Part shown: piece after piece, positions 37,061 through 50,226 of the stretch
How the letters are laid out: every line of letters starts with the position of its first letter
Position numbering within the stretch: the first letter of the stretch is position 1
Source of the DNA: JBMNGW01 sp050950025
Lineage (GTDB): Bacteria > Spirochaetota > Spirochaetia > Sphaerochaetales > Sphaerochaetaceae
Assembly: GCA_050950025.1 (NCBI GenBank)
Contig: JBMNGW010000013.1
Location: 62,001 to 126,000 of the forward strand
DNA length: 64,000 nucleotides
Direction: 5' to 3'
Program-made: the position numbers and the translations under genes
The notes under the pieces: model-generated
Databases searched by the model: none
What the model saw: the letters and a program-made list of their open reading frames with translations, nothing else
What the model was told of the DNA's origin: nothing

Positions 37061-38246
37061 GCATCTTCCTCCTCTTCGATGGACAACAAAGAATCGCTTT
37101 CCACCGAAACTAAGCGTTTTTGAATATGTTCAGTTCTCCGGTAGGCTAGATTCAGATCATCGGAGGCTTGACCGAGTCTCTTTTTGGTCCTTTCAAGCAA
37201 CACGCCGAAACGGCTGAATTCTGTTTTTACTTGAGCTAAAATGCGCCAGACTTCGCTTGATCGCTGTTGGATGGCAAGCGTTTTAAAGCCCATTTGCAAA
37301 CTGCTTAACAAGGCAGTTAGTGTTGTCGGTCCGGCAATGACAACTCGATGGACCTTTTGGATTTCTTCAGCTAACCCCGGAATACTGAGCACTTCGGCAT
37401 ACAATCCTTCCAAAGGGAGGAAAAGAAGGGCAAAATCGGTGGTTTGCGGCACATCAATGTATTTGGCAGCAATTGTTTTGGCTTCTGTTTTAAGGCGGGT
37501 TGCGATGGCTTTGCGATACGTTTCGGCTTCTTCAAGATTCCCTTTTTCATGGGCTAACAATAAGCGCTCATAATCTTCTTTGGGAAATTTGGCATCAATG
37601 GGAAGCCAAATGGGTTCCTGGTGTTTGCCCGGAAGGCGTATGGCAAATTCAACCCGTTCGCTACTCCCTTTTTTGGTGACAACATTTTGCGCATACTGCT
37701 CAGCAGAGAGAATATCTTGCAAAATAGCGTGAAGTTGGTACTCACCGAGCATCCCGCGGCTTTTGACGTTGGTCAGAACCCGCTTCAAATCTCCGACCCC
37801 ATCGGCAAGACTTTGCATTTCACCTAGGCTCTTGTTGACCACCGAAAGCTGATCGCTGACTATTTTAAACGATTCTCCCAGGCGCTTTTCTAATGTCTGA
37901 TGGAGCTTTTCATCAACAGTGGCCCGCATTTGTTCCAGTTTTGCTGATTATCTAATCGAATGGCTTCCAACTTACTATCAATGAGCGTGCGCATCTGCTC
38001 CAATTGAGCAGCGCTTTTATCGGCTTGCGTAATATTTTGGCGTAAAGCAACATCAAGTTGGTTTTGGGTAAGGGAGGCTAATTGTGTCAGAGAATTCATC
38101 ACATGCTGCTGCGAGCTTTGTAAAGAGGAGGCGATTTCACTTCGCATCCTCTCCAAAGCTTTACGCATGAACAATGAATTGACAATTGAAAGCAACACTG
38201 TCGCCAGGACTCCGAACACCGCAGCTCCTATAACAAGGGTTAGCAT
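37057..38246 (-). CDS. rmuC: DNA recombination protein RmuC, one frameshift
   Basis: RmuC-family protein, thought to be a nuclease-like factor limiting inversions at short inverted repeats. An N-terminal membrane helix (MLTLVIGAAVFGVLATVLLS) is followed by a long coiled coil and the RmuC domain with LPGKHQEPIWLPIDAKFPKE and TDFALLFLPLEGLYAEVL. One A is missing near 37941-37944 (NQQ to KLEQMRATVDEK), splitting the ORF; restored length is about 396 aa. AGGAGGAACAG precedes the ATG. It sits between metQ and argF and overlaps argF by four bases. Confidence 0.9.
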
Positions 38247-38285
38247 GGCTGTTCCTCCTGCGACAGTGAAGCACATCTTGCCGTC

Positions 38286-39086
38286 TTAAAAGACGACAAC
38301 AACCTCTCCGTTAAGATAGGTTTTATTAACATAATCTTTAATTTTCTGGCTTTGCAAAGCTTTCACCAGAGCCTTAATAGCCGGATCGTTCTCACTGCCT
38401 TGCCGTACTGCAACAACGTTGACATACGGAGAATCGGCTCCTTCAATAACCAGTCCGTCTTGATTGGCCTTCAATCCTGCCGGCAAGGCGTAGTTACCGT
38501 TGATAACCGCTGCATCCACATCGGCTAATACGCGCGGTAGCGATGCTGCCTCAATTTCGCGGAACTTGAGGTTCTTGGGATTAGAGACGATATCGAAAAC
38601 TGTGGCCGTAATACCGGCATCGGCGCTAAGGGTAATCAAATTAGCACTTTGTAACAGTAAGAGGGCTCTGCCACCGTTGGTCGGGTCGTTGGGGATGGCA
38701 ATGGTCGCACCAGCCGGCAGTGCATCGACGCTGGCATACTTGCGTGAATACAGAGCAATAGGCTCGATATGAATGCCCCCAGCATTGGCCAAATGATACC
38801 CCTGCTCTTGGTTAAACGATTCAAGATACGGAATATGCTGGAAGAAGTTGGCATCAATCTGCCCCTCTTCCAAGGCTTTGTTGGGAGTAACATAATCGGT
38901 GAACTCAACGACTTTCAGGGTGATTCCCTGGGCAGCCAAATCATCGACGATTAAATTCAAAAATGTGGCGTGCGGCTCGGGAGTCGCACCGACTGTCAGT
39001 GTGTTAACGCTCTCTTTGGACCCGGCAGCAAATGCCAGAGCTCCCACCAGTGTTAAGACTAATGCAATTGCATAAATTCGTTTCAT
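38286..39086 (-). CDS. metQ: Methionine ABC transporter substrate-binding protein
   Basis: NlpA/MetQ-type binding protein (266 aa). The start MKRIYAIALVLTLVGALAFA is a signal peptide, and the mature part begins near AGSKES. No lipobox Cys is present, unlike most MetQ, so it may be soluble or anchored by its uncleaved signal. Family motifs are VGATPEPHATFL, QIDANFFQHIPYLESFN and ALYSRKY. AAGGAGG lies upstream. It works with MetI and MetN encoded just upstream in the same operon. Confidence 0.93.
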   Translation of the reverse strand: MKRIYAIALVLTLVGALAFAAGSKESVNTLTVGATPEPHATFLNLIVDDLAAQGITLKVVEFTDYVTPNKALEEGQIDANFFQHIPYLESFNQEQGYHLANAGGIHIEPIALYSRKYASVDALPAGATIAIPNDPTNGGRALLLLQSANLITLSADAGITATVFDIVSNPKNLKFREIEAASLPRVLADVDAAVINGNYALPAGLKANQDGLVIEGADSPYVNVVAVRQGSENDPAIKALVKALQSQKIKDYVNKTYLNGEVVVVF

Positions 39087-39134
39087 TCTATCCTCCTTCA
39101 CCATAGGGAATGTTGTATGTGTTTGATGCAGGGG

Positions 39135-39798
39135 TTAGCGGCGAGCCATCATTCGGGCGCTTATGCTGTTGCCTATAACCTGCACAACTTCGACTAAGAC
39201 CAAAATAATGATAACTGCACCCAGCATCACATCGGAGCGGAAGCGTTGGTACCCGTAGCGGATTGCCAAATCGCCCAGCCCTCCGCCTCCGATTGCTCCG
39301 GCCATAGCCGAATAACCAATTAGGTTGATGATTGTCAGCGTCACTCCCGATACTAAGGCGGGCATCGCTTCTGGAATCAACACCTTGATAATAATTTGCA
39401 TTGTGGTAGATCCCATGGCGCGGGCGGCCTGAATGACCCCCGGATCCACCTCCTTAACTGCCGATTCGATAATTCTTGCCACAAATGGGGCAGCTGCAAT
39501 ACTCAACGGTACGATGGTAGCCGTAGTACCGATGCTGGTTCCCACCACGATTCGTGGAAAGGGGAAACAGCAGAATCATAAGAATAATAAAAGGAAAAGA
39601 GCGTAAAATATTAACAATTCGCCCCAAAACTTGGTTCAAAAGTGGTTTGGGAATAATTCCCCCCTGAGCTTCGGGACCGGTGATGCAAAGCAGAATTCCC
39701 AGCGGCAATCCCAGCAACAAAGAAAAGAGTGTTGAAGCAAAAACCATGGCAAGTGTTTGGGCCGTGGCGTTGCCTATTAGGGTGAACAAAGTACTCAT
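39135..39798 (-). CDS. metI: Methionine ABC transporter permease, one frameshift
   Basis: Inner-membrane permease of the MetNIQ importer. It starts MSTLFTLIGNATAQTLAMVF, with QVLGRIVNILRSFPFIILMI in the first part. The second frame continues IVVGTSIGTTATIVPLSIAA and the EAA-type loop KVLIPEAMPALVSG. An extra base in the four-C run near 39561-39564 separates the two; correction gives about 220 aa, the family size. The ATG overlaps the metN stop. Confidence 0.92.
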
Positions 39799-40803
39799 TC
39801 TTGGCCCTCCTCTTCGACTGTAACGCCATAGTGTTGCAAAGCGGCAAGGGCTTTGTCAACTTCATCGCTGTGTCCAATGATATCGCAAATGAGGGTTCCC
39901 ACCTCTTCGCCTCCTACTTTCTGCACTCCCCCAGCTCGAATATTAAATTCAACATCAAATTGTTTTTGAACACGACTGAGAACCGGCTCGCCTGTTTTTT
40001 CTCCTCTGAAGCGTAGCGTGTAACGCCCCTCCTTCAGCGGACCAGCGGATAATATCGCTCTTTTTTTCGATAACGGGAGCCAAATGGGCCAAAAAATCTT
40101 TTGTGGTGGCAGAGACGGGACGCGAAAACACGTCGGCAACTTTCCCTTTTTCCACCACCATCCCATCTTCAAGTACCGCAACATATTCACAGGCGTCTCT
40201 GACAACTTCCATCTGGTGGGTAATCATAACCACCGTCAAAGCCATTTTCTTTTGTAAATCGCCGATGAGCGTTAAAATTGAGCGAGTGGTTTGGGGATCG
40301 AGACTGCTGGTGGCTTCATCGCAAAAAAGAATATCAGGATTATTGGCCAAGGAGCGGGCAATAGCCACTCGTTGTTTTTGCCCGCCTGAAAGAGTGCTGA
40401 TGGGAGCTTTGCCTCGGCCTTCTAATCCCACCAAAGTCAGTAACTCTTTGACCCGTTGGTCTATGTAGTGTGAATCATGACCGCAAATTTCCAACGGATA
40501 GGCAATGTTTTGGGCTGCACTGCGGCTACTAAAGAGGTTGAAGTTCTGGAAAATCATCCCAATTTTCCGCCTTTGGGCTATCAGTTGCTCTTTAGGCAGG
40601 TTATCAACCCGCTTATCATTGAAATAAACCTCCCCTTGATCGGGGCGTTCTAGCAAACTAATGAGGCGCACTAATGTCGATTTTCCGGCTCCGCTTTTGC
40701 CGATAATTCCATACACCGTATTAGGCGGAATAGTGAGGCTAATGTCATTAACGGCATGCAAAGCGCCGTACGATCGCACTAGGTGCTTCAACGAAATGCT
40801 CAT
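39795..40803 (-). CDS. metN: Methionine ABC transporter ATPase, one frameshift
   Basis: ATP-binding subunit of MetNIQ. Walker A GKSGAGKSTLVRLI, signature LSGGQKQRVAIARSL and Walker B DILFCDEATSSLD are intact. The C-terminal NIL domain (FDVEFNIRAGGVQKVGGEEV) senses methionine in E. coli. An extra A in a seven-A run near 40058-40064 splits the gene before AILSAGPLKEGRYTLRF; correction gives about 335 aa. It is the first gene of the metN-metI-metQ-rmuC-argF operon. Confidence 0.93.
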
Positions 40804-40843
40804 AACAGCCCCACTACCCTCCAATTTTTACAAAATGTACCAC

Positions 40844-40872
40844 ATCATAGACAAATAGGCGAGGTTCTTCAA
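40844..40872 (-). promoter_or_regulatory. Promoter of the metNIQ operon
   Basis: TTGAAG (40867-40872), 17-base spacer, TATGAT (40844-40849) on the minus strand. The leader to metN is only about 35 bases, too short for an S-box or other methionine riboswitch, so any methionine control must act by a protein. Confidence 0.65.
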
Positions 40873-40906
40873 GGTGGCACTCCTTGAGTATGGCGGACTC
40901 TTGTTG

Positions 40907-40935
40907 TTGCTCAATCAACTATCTGTTGGTACAAT
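40907..40935 (+). promoter_or_regulatory. Promoter of the diguanylate cyclase gene
   Basis: TTGCTC (40907-40912), 17-base spacer, TACAAT (40930-40935). It is back to back with the metN promoter, 34 bases apart. Confidence 0.65.
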
Positions 40936-41000
40936 ACCTTTTGATACACAAATGGATTCAGTACATAATCCAAACTCTTTTAGATGAAGGTTCTGTTGTA

Positions 41001-42658
41001 ATGAGAGAACACCTGAGTGTTATCGTCTTGCTGCTAGCTACTTGCATAGTTCCTCTTTTTGGTAACTCTAGCGCTGACGTTAATCTTTTCACAGCCGAAG
41101 AGCAGGCTTACATTGCCAATAGCGGCCTCATTTCTGCTGCCTCCGGCTCTGAAGCGGCCCCTCACTCCTATCGAGGAAAAAAGGGGGAGCCGGCGGGAAT
41201 CTTTTATGATGTCTTGCAATTAATCCAAAGCAAAACAGGTTTGCGCTTTTCTTATCAGCTCTACGATTCAACTTCTGAGCTCCTAAATAGCGATCCTACC
41301 CTTATTGTTGGGCTGTTTAGCACTATTGTAGCCCCTTCAATTGAGCTTTCTGTCCCCTTTTTGACAACCGATACCCTTTTATTTATCAACAGGCACCTCA
41401 CTGCCGATGATTTGAGCGGAAAGATTTTTTCCACATACGAAGGAGGCAGTCTGCCACAAGGAGTCGAGGCTTCTTTAGCCCGCTTTTACAGCAGCCGAGA
41501 AAAAAGCATTACGGCAGTGGAAAAAGGGGAGGCCGACTACGGATACTCCAATGCGTACTCGCTAGCTTATTATACGCTGCGCAACGGCTATAAAAAATTT
41601 AGTGACCATCCCTCAGCCTATTGAGACCCGCTATTATTGTATCGGTGTCAAATCTGGCGAGCAGTTGCTGCTTTCCATTATTAACAAAGCCATTGGGGCA
41701 ATTGATTCCAAAGAAATGCAGGCTCTTATTCTCAGCAGTTGCCTCTAAAGTTGAACCCACCGTTACCGTTTCCATGATTATGGGACAGTATGGTATACAA
41801 ATCGGGTTGCTCATCCTTTTGATTTCGGTAGTGCTTCTTTTGAGCGTCATCTCCACGTTCAAAGCAAATAAGCGCCTGAGAAAACAAAATGAGACGTACC
41901 AGGCTCTTTCAGATCTCTCTAACGAATATTTGTTCGACTACGATCCCAAAAGCGAGGTGTTGTTTCTTTCCCAAAAAAGCACCCTCCTTTTTGGCAGACA
42001 GCTCAATCGAGCCAGAACCATTATTAAGGATGCTTTAGCTCATCCAAATCCACAAGAGGATGTGGTAAAACTCCCCCTACCCGACCGCTGGGGAAGTTTC
42101 TCCCTAATCAGATTCAACACCAGTGAAAAGACAATCGGCAAACTAGTGGATGTCAGCAAGCAGGTTTCAGAAAAAGAAGAGTTGCTTCATCGGGTACAAT
42201 TTGATGGGTTAACCGGCTTATATAACTATATGACTGCCAAGCAGCTTATAGACAGACACTTGGCTCAACATAAAGCGGCGGATGCCTTTATTTTGCTGGA
42301 TTGTGATGAATTCAAACTAATCAATGATACTCATGGGCATCTGCATGGCAACCTCATTTTACAAACTGTTGCCGCCACTTTACGCAGCTGCTTTCGCTCA
42401 TCCGATATTATAGGAAGAATGGGAGGTGATGAGTTTTGCATTTATTTCACCAATGCCCCTTCCCAAGAATACGTTGCGCTTAAATGTAGCGAAATTAATA
42501 ATAAGATTCCCCAAGACAAAGGGATGGCTTTTATCTCAGTAAGCATTGGTTTTACCATGGTTAAACCAGATGATTCCTTTGAATCGCTGTTTAAGCGGAC
42601 CGACAGGGCCCTCTATAGTGCAAAACAAAGAGGGAAAGCCCATGTCGTGTTAGCTTAA
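41001..42658 (+). CDS. Sensor diguanylate cyclase, two frameshifts
   Basis: A membrane receptor that should make cyclic di-GMP. A signal peptide (MREHLSVIVLLLATCIVPLF) leads to a periplasmic domain resembling type 3 solute-binding proteins (GEPAGIFYDVLQLIQSKTGL; TLLFINRHLTADDLSGKIFS). A membrane helix (GLLILLISVVLLLSVI) and a C-terminal GGDEF domain follow, with GLTGLYNYMTA, LLDCDEFKLINDTHGH and the active-site RMGGDEF intact. One extra A near 41595 and one extra T near 41730 split it; correction gives about 551 aa. No inhibitory-site RxxD was confirmed. Confidence 0.88.
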
Positions 42659-42680
42659 AGAAAAAAAAGACAAAAAAAGA

Positions 42681-42790
42681 TCCGGCAGCTACCTACTCTC
42701 CCGCACTTAAGCAGTACCATTGGCGCAAGAGGGCTTGACTTCCGTGTTCGAGATGGGAACGGGTATGACCCCTCTGCTGTGGCCACCGGA
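42681..42790 (-). rRNA. rrf: 5S ribosomal RNA
   Basis: About 110 nt with closing ends TCCGGTGGCC and GCTGCCGGA and the internal CGAACACGG...GGGAACGGG-type pattern of 5S. On the minus strand it is followed by TTTTTTT and then TTTTTTTT, so the closing helix plus U tracts act as the terminator of the rRNA operon. Confidence 0.95.
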
Positions 42791-42856
42791 TCAAATCTGA
42801 ATGAGCGTGTTTCACAAATGTGCCAACAAGCCGATCAGACTGAAACGAAACAGGAC

Positions 42857-42870
42857 TGACATAAACATAT

Positions 42871-42878
<8 letters not shown>
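42857..42878. repeat. 23S processing stem, 3' arm
   Basis: This 22-base segment is the exact reverse complement of 45840-45861. The pair brackets 23S rRNA and would form the precursor stem cut by RNase III. Confidence 0.9.
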
Positions 42879-45839
<2,961 letters not shown>

Positions 45840-45847
<8 letters not shown>

Positions 45848-45861
45848 ATATGTTTATGTCA
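45840..45861. repeat. 23S processing stem, 5' arm
   Basis: Partner of 42857-42878; the two form a perfect 22-bp stem at the base of pre-23S rRNA. Confidence 0.9.
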
Positions 45862-45959
45862 ATCCCTTACGCTAGTTATGTAAAAAAACAGTTGTCTCGT
45901 ACCTGCAAGTTCAGCACGTACAAGCGTTATAAATCGTAGCCACTGAACTCACTACTCAA

Positions 45960-46033
45960 TGGGCCTGACAAGACTTGAACTTGTGACCTCTTGCTTATCA
46001 GGCAAGCGCTCTAACCACCTGAGCTACAGGCCC
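45960..46033 (-). tRNA. trnI: tRNA-Ile (anticodon GAT)
   Basis: A 74-nt cloverleaf in the 16S-23S spacer: acceptor GGGCCTG/CAGGCCC, anticodon loop CTGATAA with GAT, T arm with GTTCAAGTC, discriminator A. No tRNA-Ala accompanies it in this operon. Confidence 0.97.
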
Positions 46034-46136
46034 AAACAGACATAGCAAAGAAGAGAAGGAATAGAGGAGTATAAGGGGTTTGGCCAACGGCCAATTAGAA
46101 TCTTATGCTGTGAATGCACAAGATGAACCTTTCTTA

Positions 46137-47678
<1,542 letters not shown>

Positions 47679-47684
47679 ATAAAT

Positions 47685-47702
47685 CCGGCGAATTAACGCC
47701 GG
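47685..47702 (-). other. Hairpin just upstream of 16S
   Basis: CCGGCG-TTAATT-CGCCGG is a perfect 6-bp stem with a 6-nt loop directly before the 16S 5' end. It probably belongs to leader folding or 16S maturation. Confidence 0.5.
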
Positions 47703-47921
47703 CTATATTAACTACTTTAGAGTTTTCCCTGTCTTTCTCTTCTGCAGCGTCTCCACTACAGAACAAACGTTAGCTTTCACATTCGTTTGTGAATTGACTT
47801 GGAAGCCCTTACACTTCCTCAAGCATTCTGACCAACGGCTATTAAGCAATCGTCAGAACGCACATCCTTCCTTCTCTTCTCTTCTATCTCTGTCAAAAAA
47901 CACTTTTTTAGCGTGCGCTTG

Positions 47922-47939
47922 CTTAGCAGTTCTGCTAAG
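47922..47939 (-). other. Hairpin at the start of the rRNA leader
   Basis: CTTAGCAG-AA-CTGCTAAG is a perfect 8-bp stem shortly after the predicted rRNA transcription start, extended by a GCGCT/AGCGC outer stem. It may stabilise the transcript or take part in antitermination. The rest of the 47703-47921 leader shows small stems only and no gene. Confidence 0.55.
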
Positions 47940-47950
47940 AGCGCTCGACC

Positions 47951-47980
47951 TTTATACCAGATATCAAATCATAGTGTCAA
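47951..47980 (-). promoter_or_regulatory. rRNA operon promoter
   Basis: TTGACA (47975-47980), 18-base spacer, TATAAA (47951-47956) on the minus strand, about 270 bases upstream of 16S. An A/T-rich stretch lies upstream as expected for an UP element. It is the only strong promoter seen between pgsA and 16S. Confidence 0.75.
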
Positions 47981-48101
47981 TATCTTTTTCCAACTATGTT
48001 CCGATTCTTGTAATCTGCGGCAACCCGCTGGATTACGTAGGCAACGAGCTGGATAGTACCCATTTTTCCTCTTCGCGTCTAGTGGTTTTTAGAGAAATTT
48101 C

Positions 48102-48698
48102 TCAACGACTGAGGTGCGAGAGGTCATTTGAGCCAATAATAGCCCTCATATAGGTAGCAAATGAGGCCACCGAAGCAAGGGCCGCCAAACCAAAAATAAC
48201 GAGCATCGTCGGATTGGCCCAACTTTTCCAACCAACATCGGCTACAAGGCGGTCAACCGAAACATAGACAATGCCGCACAAACCACTGGCTGCATAAAGG
48301 ACCGCTTTTGCTTTACCCCAAATATTAGCAGCTACCGCCTTCCCTTTGCCCATCACAAGCATCCGCATAAACACGATAAGAAATTCCCGCCACATGATGA
48401 TGATAAAAGCCCAAATTGGCATCACTTTTACCCCAGTCAGACAAACAAAATAGGTAAGACGGCTAAAAGTGTCGGCAAAAGGGTCCATGACTTTACCCAA
48501 ATCGGTGACAAGCTCTCCTTTACGGGCAATCATTCCGTCAAACAAATCAGACAGCTCAGTTAATGCATACAACAGCAGCAGCAACACTACCGAAACCAGA
48601 TTCAGTTGAGAGCCAAACCAAAGGGGTAAATGAAAAGCGATGAAAAATAGGGGAGCCATCACCATACGTGAAATTGTCAGTTTGTTGGGAAGGTTCAT
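48102..48698 (-). CDS. pgsA: CDP-alcohol phosphatidyltransferase (PgsA-like)
   Basis: Membrane enzyme, most likely phosphatidylglycerophosphate synthase (198 aa, several spans). The catalytic D-G-x2-A-R-x8-G-x3-D-x3-D motif is seen as DGMIARKGELVTDLGKVMDP FAD near residue 53. It starts MNLPNKLTISRMVMAPLFFI, typical for PgsA. It lies four bases after the M32 peptidase gene and just upstream of the rRNA promoter. Another phospholipid headgroup acceptor cannot be excluded. Confidence 0.9.
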   Translation of the reverse strand: MNLPNKLTISRMVMAPLFFIAFHLPLWFGSQLNLVSVVLLLLLYALTELSDLFDGMIARKGELVTDLGKVMDPFADTFSRLTYFVCLTGVKVMPIWAFIIIMWREFLIVFMRMLVMGKGKAVAANIWGKAKAVLYAASGLCGIVYVSVDRLVADVGWKSWANPTMLVIFGLAALASVASFATYMRAIIGSNDLSHLSR

Positions 48699-48702
48699 TC
48701 CG

Positions 48703-50214
48703 TTATACCTCTTGCAAATATCGTCGTTTTATATGAGAGACAAAATGAGCGGCATCTAATTCAGAGCCACTTATACGCTGGATCAAATCCACGGGAGTGT
48801 AAAGAGAGCCGTGGCGATACACCGCTTTGTGCAGCCACTCTTTGATGGGAAGAAGATCTCCCGAGCTCACAATCAAATCAACGTTTAGCTCTTTTTGCAT
48901 AGCAGCTGTGATTTGAGCCATATACAAATTACCCAAAGCATAGGTAGGAAAATAGCCAAATTCTCCCATCGACCAGTGAATATCCTGCAGTACTCCCTGC
49001 CGGTTGTTGGCAATCTCAATTCCCAATAGCTCTTTACTCCGCTTTTTCCATTGATGAGGAAGTTCACGCACCGGCAATTGCCCACTAAGCAACTGCCGCT
49101 CAAGCTCAAAACGGAGCATGATATGAAGATTATAGGTCACCTCATCGGCATCGACTCTAATGGCAGAAGGATAAACAGAGTGTAAAGCAGCCAAAAACCC
49201 TTCCAAATCAACATACGCTAATTGAGTGGGAAACAATTCTTTAAAACGGGGAAAAAAGTGCTGCCAAAAAGCTCTGCTTCTGCCAATCACATTCTCCCAC
49301 AGCCGGCTTTGACTTTCATGAAACCCCAAAGAAGCAGCATTGGCTAAACACGTTCCTTTGTTCTGAGCAGAAGAAGCTCCCATCTCATACAAGGCGTGCC
49401 CCCCTTCGTGCATGGTCGAAAAGAGGGGACTAAGGACACTTGGTTCTGTGTAACGGGTAGTAATCCGTATATCATCAGCTCCCAAGCTGATAGTATACGG
49501 ATGGGCAGCAGTTCCCATAATTCCCCGCTCCCAGTCAAAACCCATAGCATCAAGAACTTCTTTGGCAAACTGTTGTTGTTTGTCCACAGGATAACGGGCA
49601 TACAAAAACGTATCATCGGGCTGAGGTGCTTGTTGTTTGTATTCTATCACTTGTTGCAAAACCGGCTGCATACTGGCAAATAGCTTTTCAACGGTGCGAG
49701 TCTTCATCCCCATTTCATACTGGTCAAGCAAAGCATCATAAGGATCTTCTTCATAGCCAAAGGCCTCTGCCTTGGTTCGTACCATGGCAACAATCTGCTC
49801 TAAAGCCGGCTCAAACAGAGAAAAATCGTCACTTTTGCGGGCTTGGGTCCAAATATGGTGGGCTTGGGCAGTCAGGCGGGCAAAGTGCTCCACAAAATCG
49901 GCATCAAGTTTGCTTTGGTGAGTGTACAGACGCCAGTACCATCTGATAATAGCCCTACTGCGCTCATCTAAGGCGCTACTCCCCCCTTCGTTGGCATCAC
50001 TGGCTCCAAGAAGTTCAAGAAGCTCTCCCATCTTTGGGGAGCAGAGGAGCTTGTGCTGTTTGCCCTCTAAAAGGGCAATCTGATCGGCTCTCTCTTTGCG
50101 TGCCAAAGGCGGGGCATGCTCTTGGTCCCACACCAAGGCTGCAGTAATATGGGAAAGTAGCGTCGCTTCGCCATCCAGTTGGAGTAGCTGTGAAAAGGCT
50201 TTTTCCACTCTCAT
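48703..50214 (-). CDS. M32 family metallocarboxypeptidase
   Basis: Taq-type carboxypeptidase (503 aa), a cytoplasmic zinc enzyme releasing C-terminal residues. The zinc motif HEGGHALYEMG (HExxH) lies near residue 270, with the downstream FHESQSRLWENVIGRS and the DEVTYNLHIMLRFELER segment typical of M32. It lies 12 bases after thrS and in the same operon, and has no strong ribosome-binding site. The frame is intact. Confidence 0.94.
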   Translation of the reverse strand: MRVEKAFSQLLQLDGEATLLSHITAALVWDQEHAPPLARKERADQIALLEGKQHKLLCSPKMGELLELLGASDANEGGSSALDERSRAIIRWYWRLYTHQSKLDADFVEHFARLTAQAHHIWTQARKSDDFSLFEPALEQIVAMVRTKAEAFGYEEDPYDALLDQYEMGMKTRTVEKLFASMQPVLQQVIEYKQQAPQPDDTFLYARYPVDKQQQFAKEVLDAMGFDWERGIMGTAAHPYTISLGADDIRITTRYTEPSVLSPLFSTMHEGGHALYEMGASSAQNKGTCLANAASLGFHESQSRLWENVIGRSRAFWQHFFPRFKELFPTQLAYVDLEGFLAALHSVYPSAIRVDADEVTYNLHIMLRFELERQLLSGQLPVRELPHQWKKRSKELLGIEIANNRQGVLQDIHWSMGEFGYFPTYALGNLYMAQITAAMQKELNVDLIVSSGDLLPIKEWLHKAVYRHGSLYTPVDLIQRISGSELDAAHFVSHIKRRYLQEV

Positions 50215-50226
50215 CCCGATTGCCTG

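Noticed and set aside
40804..40870. Search for a SAM/methionine riboswitch before metN
   Set aside because: The leader is about 35 nt and shows no S-box pattern.
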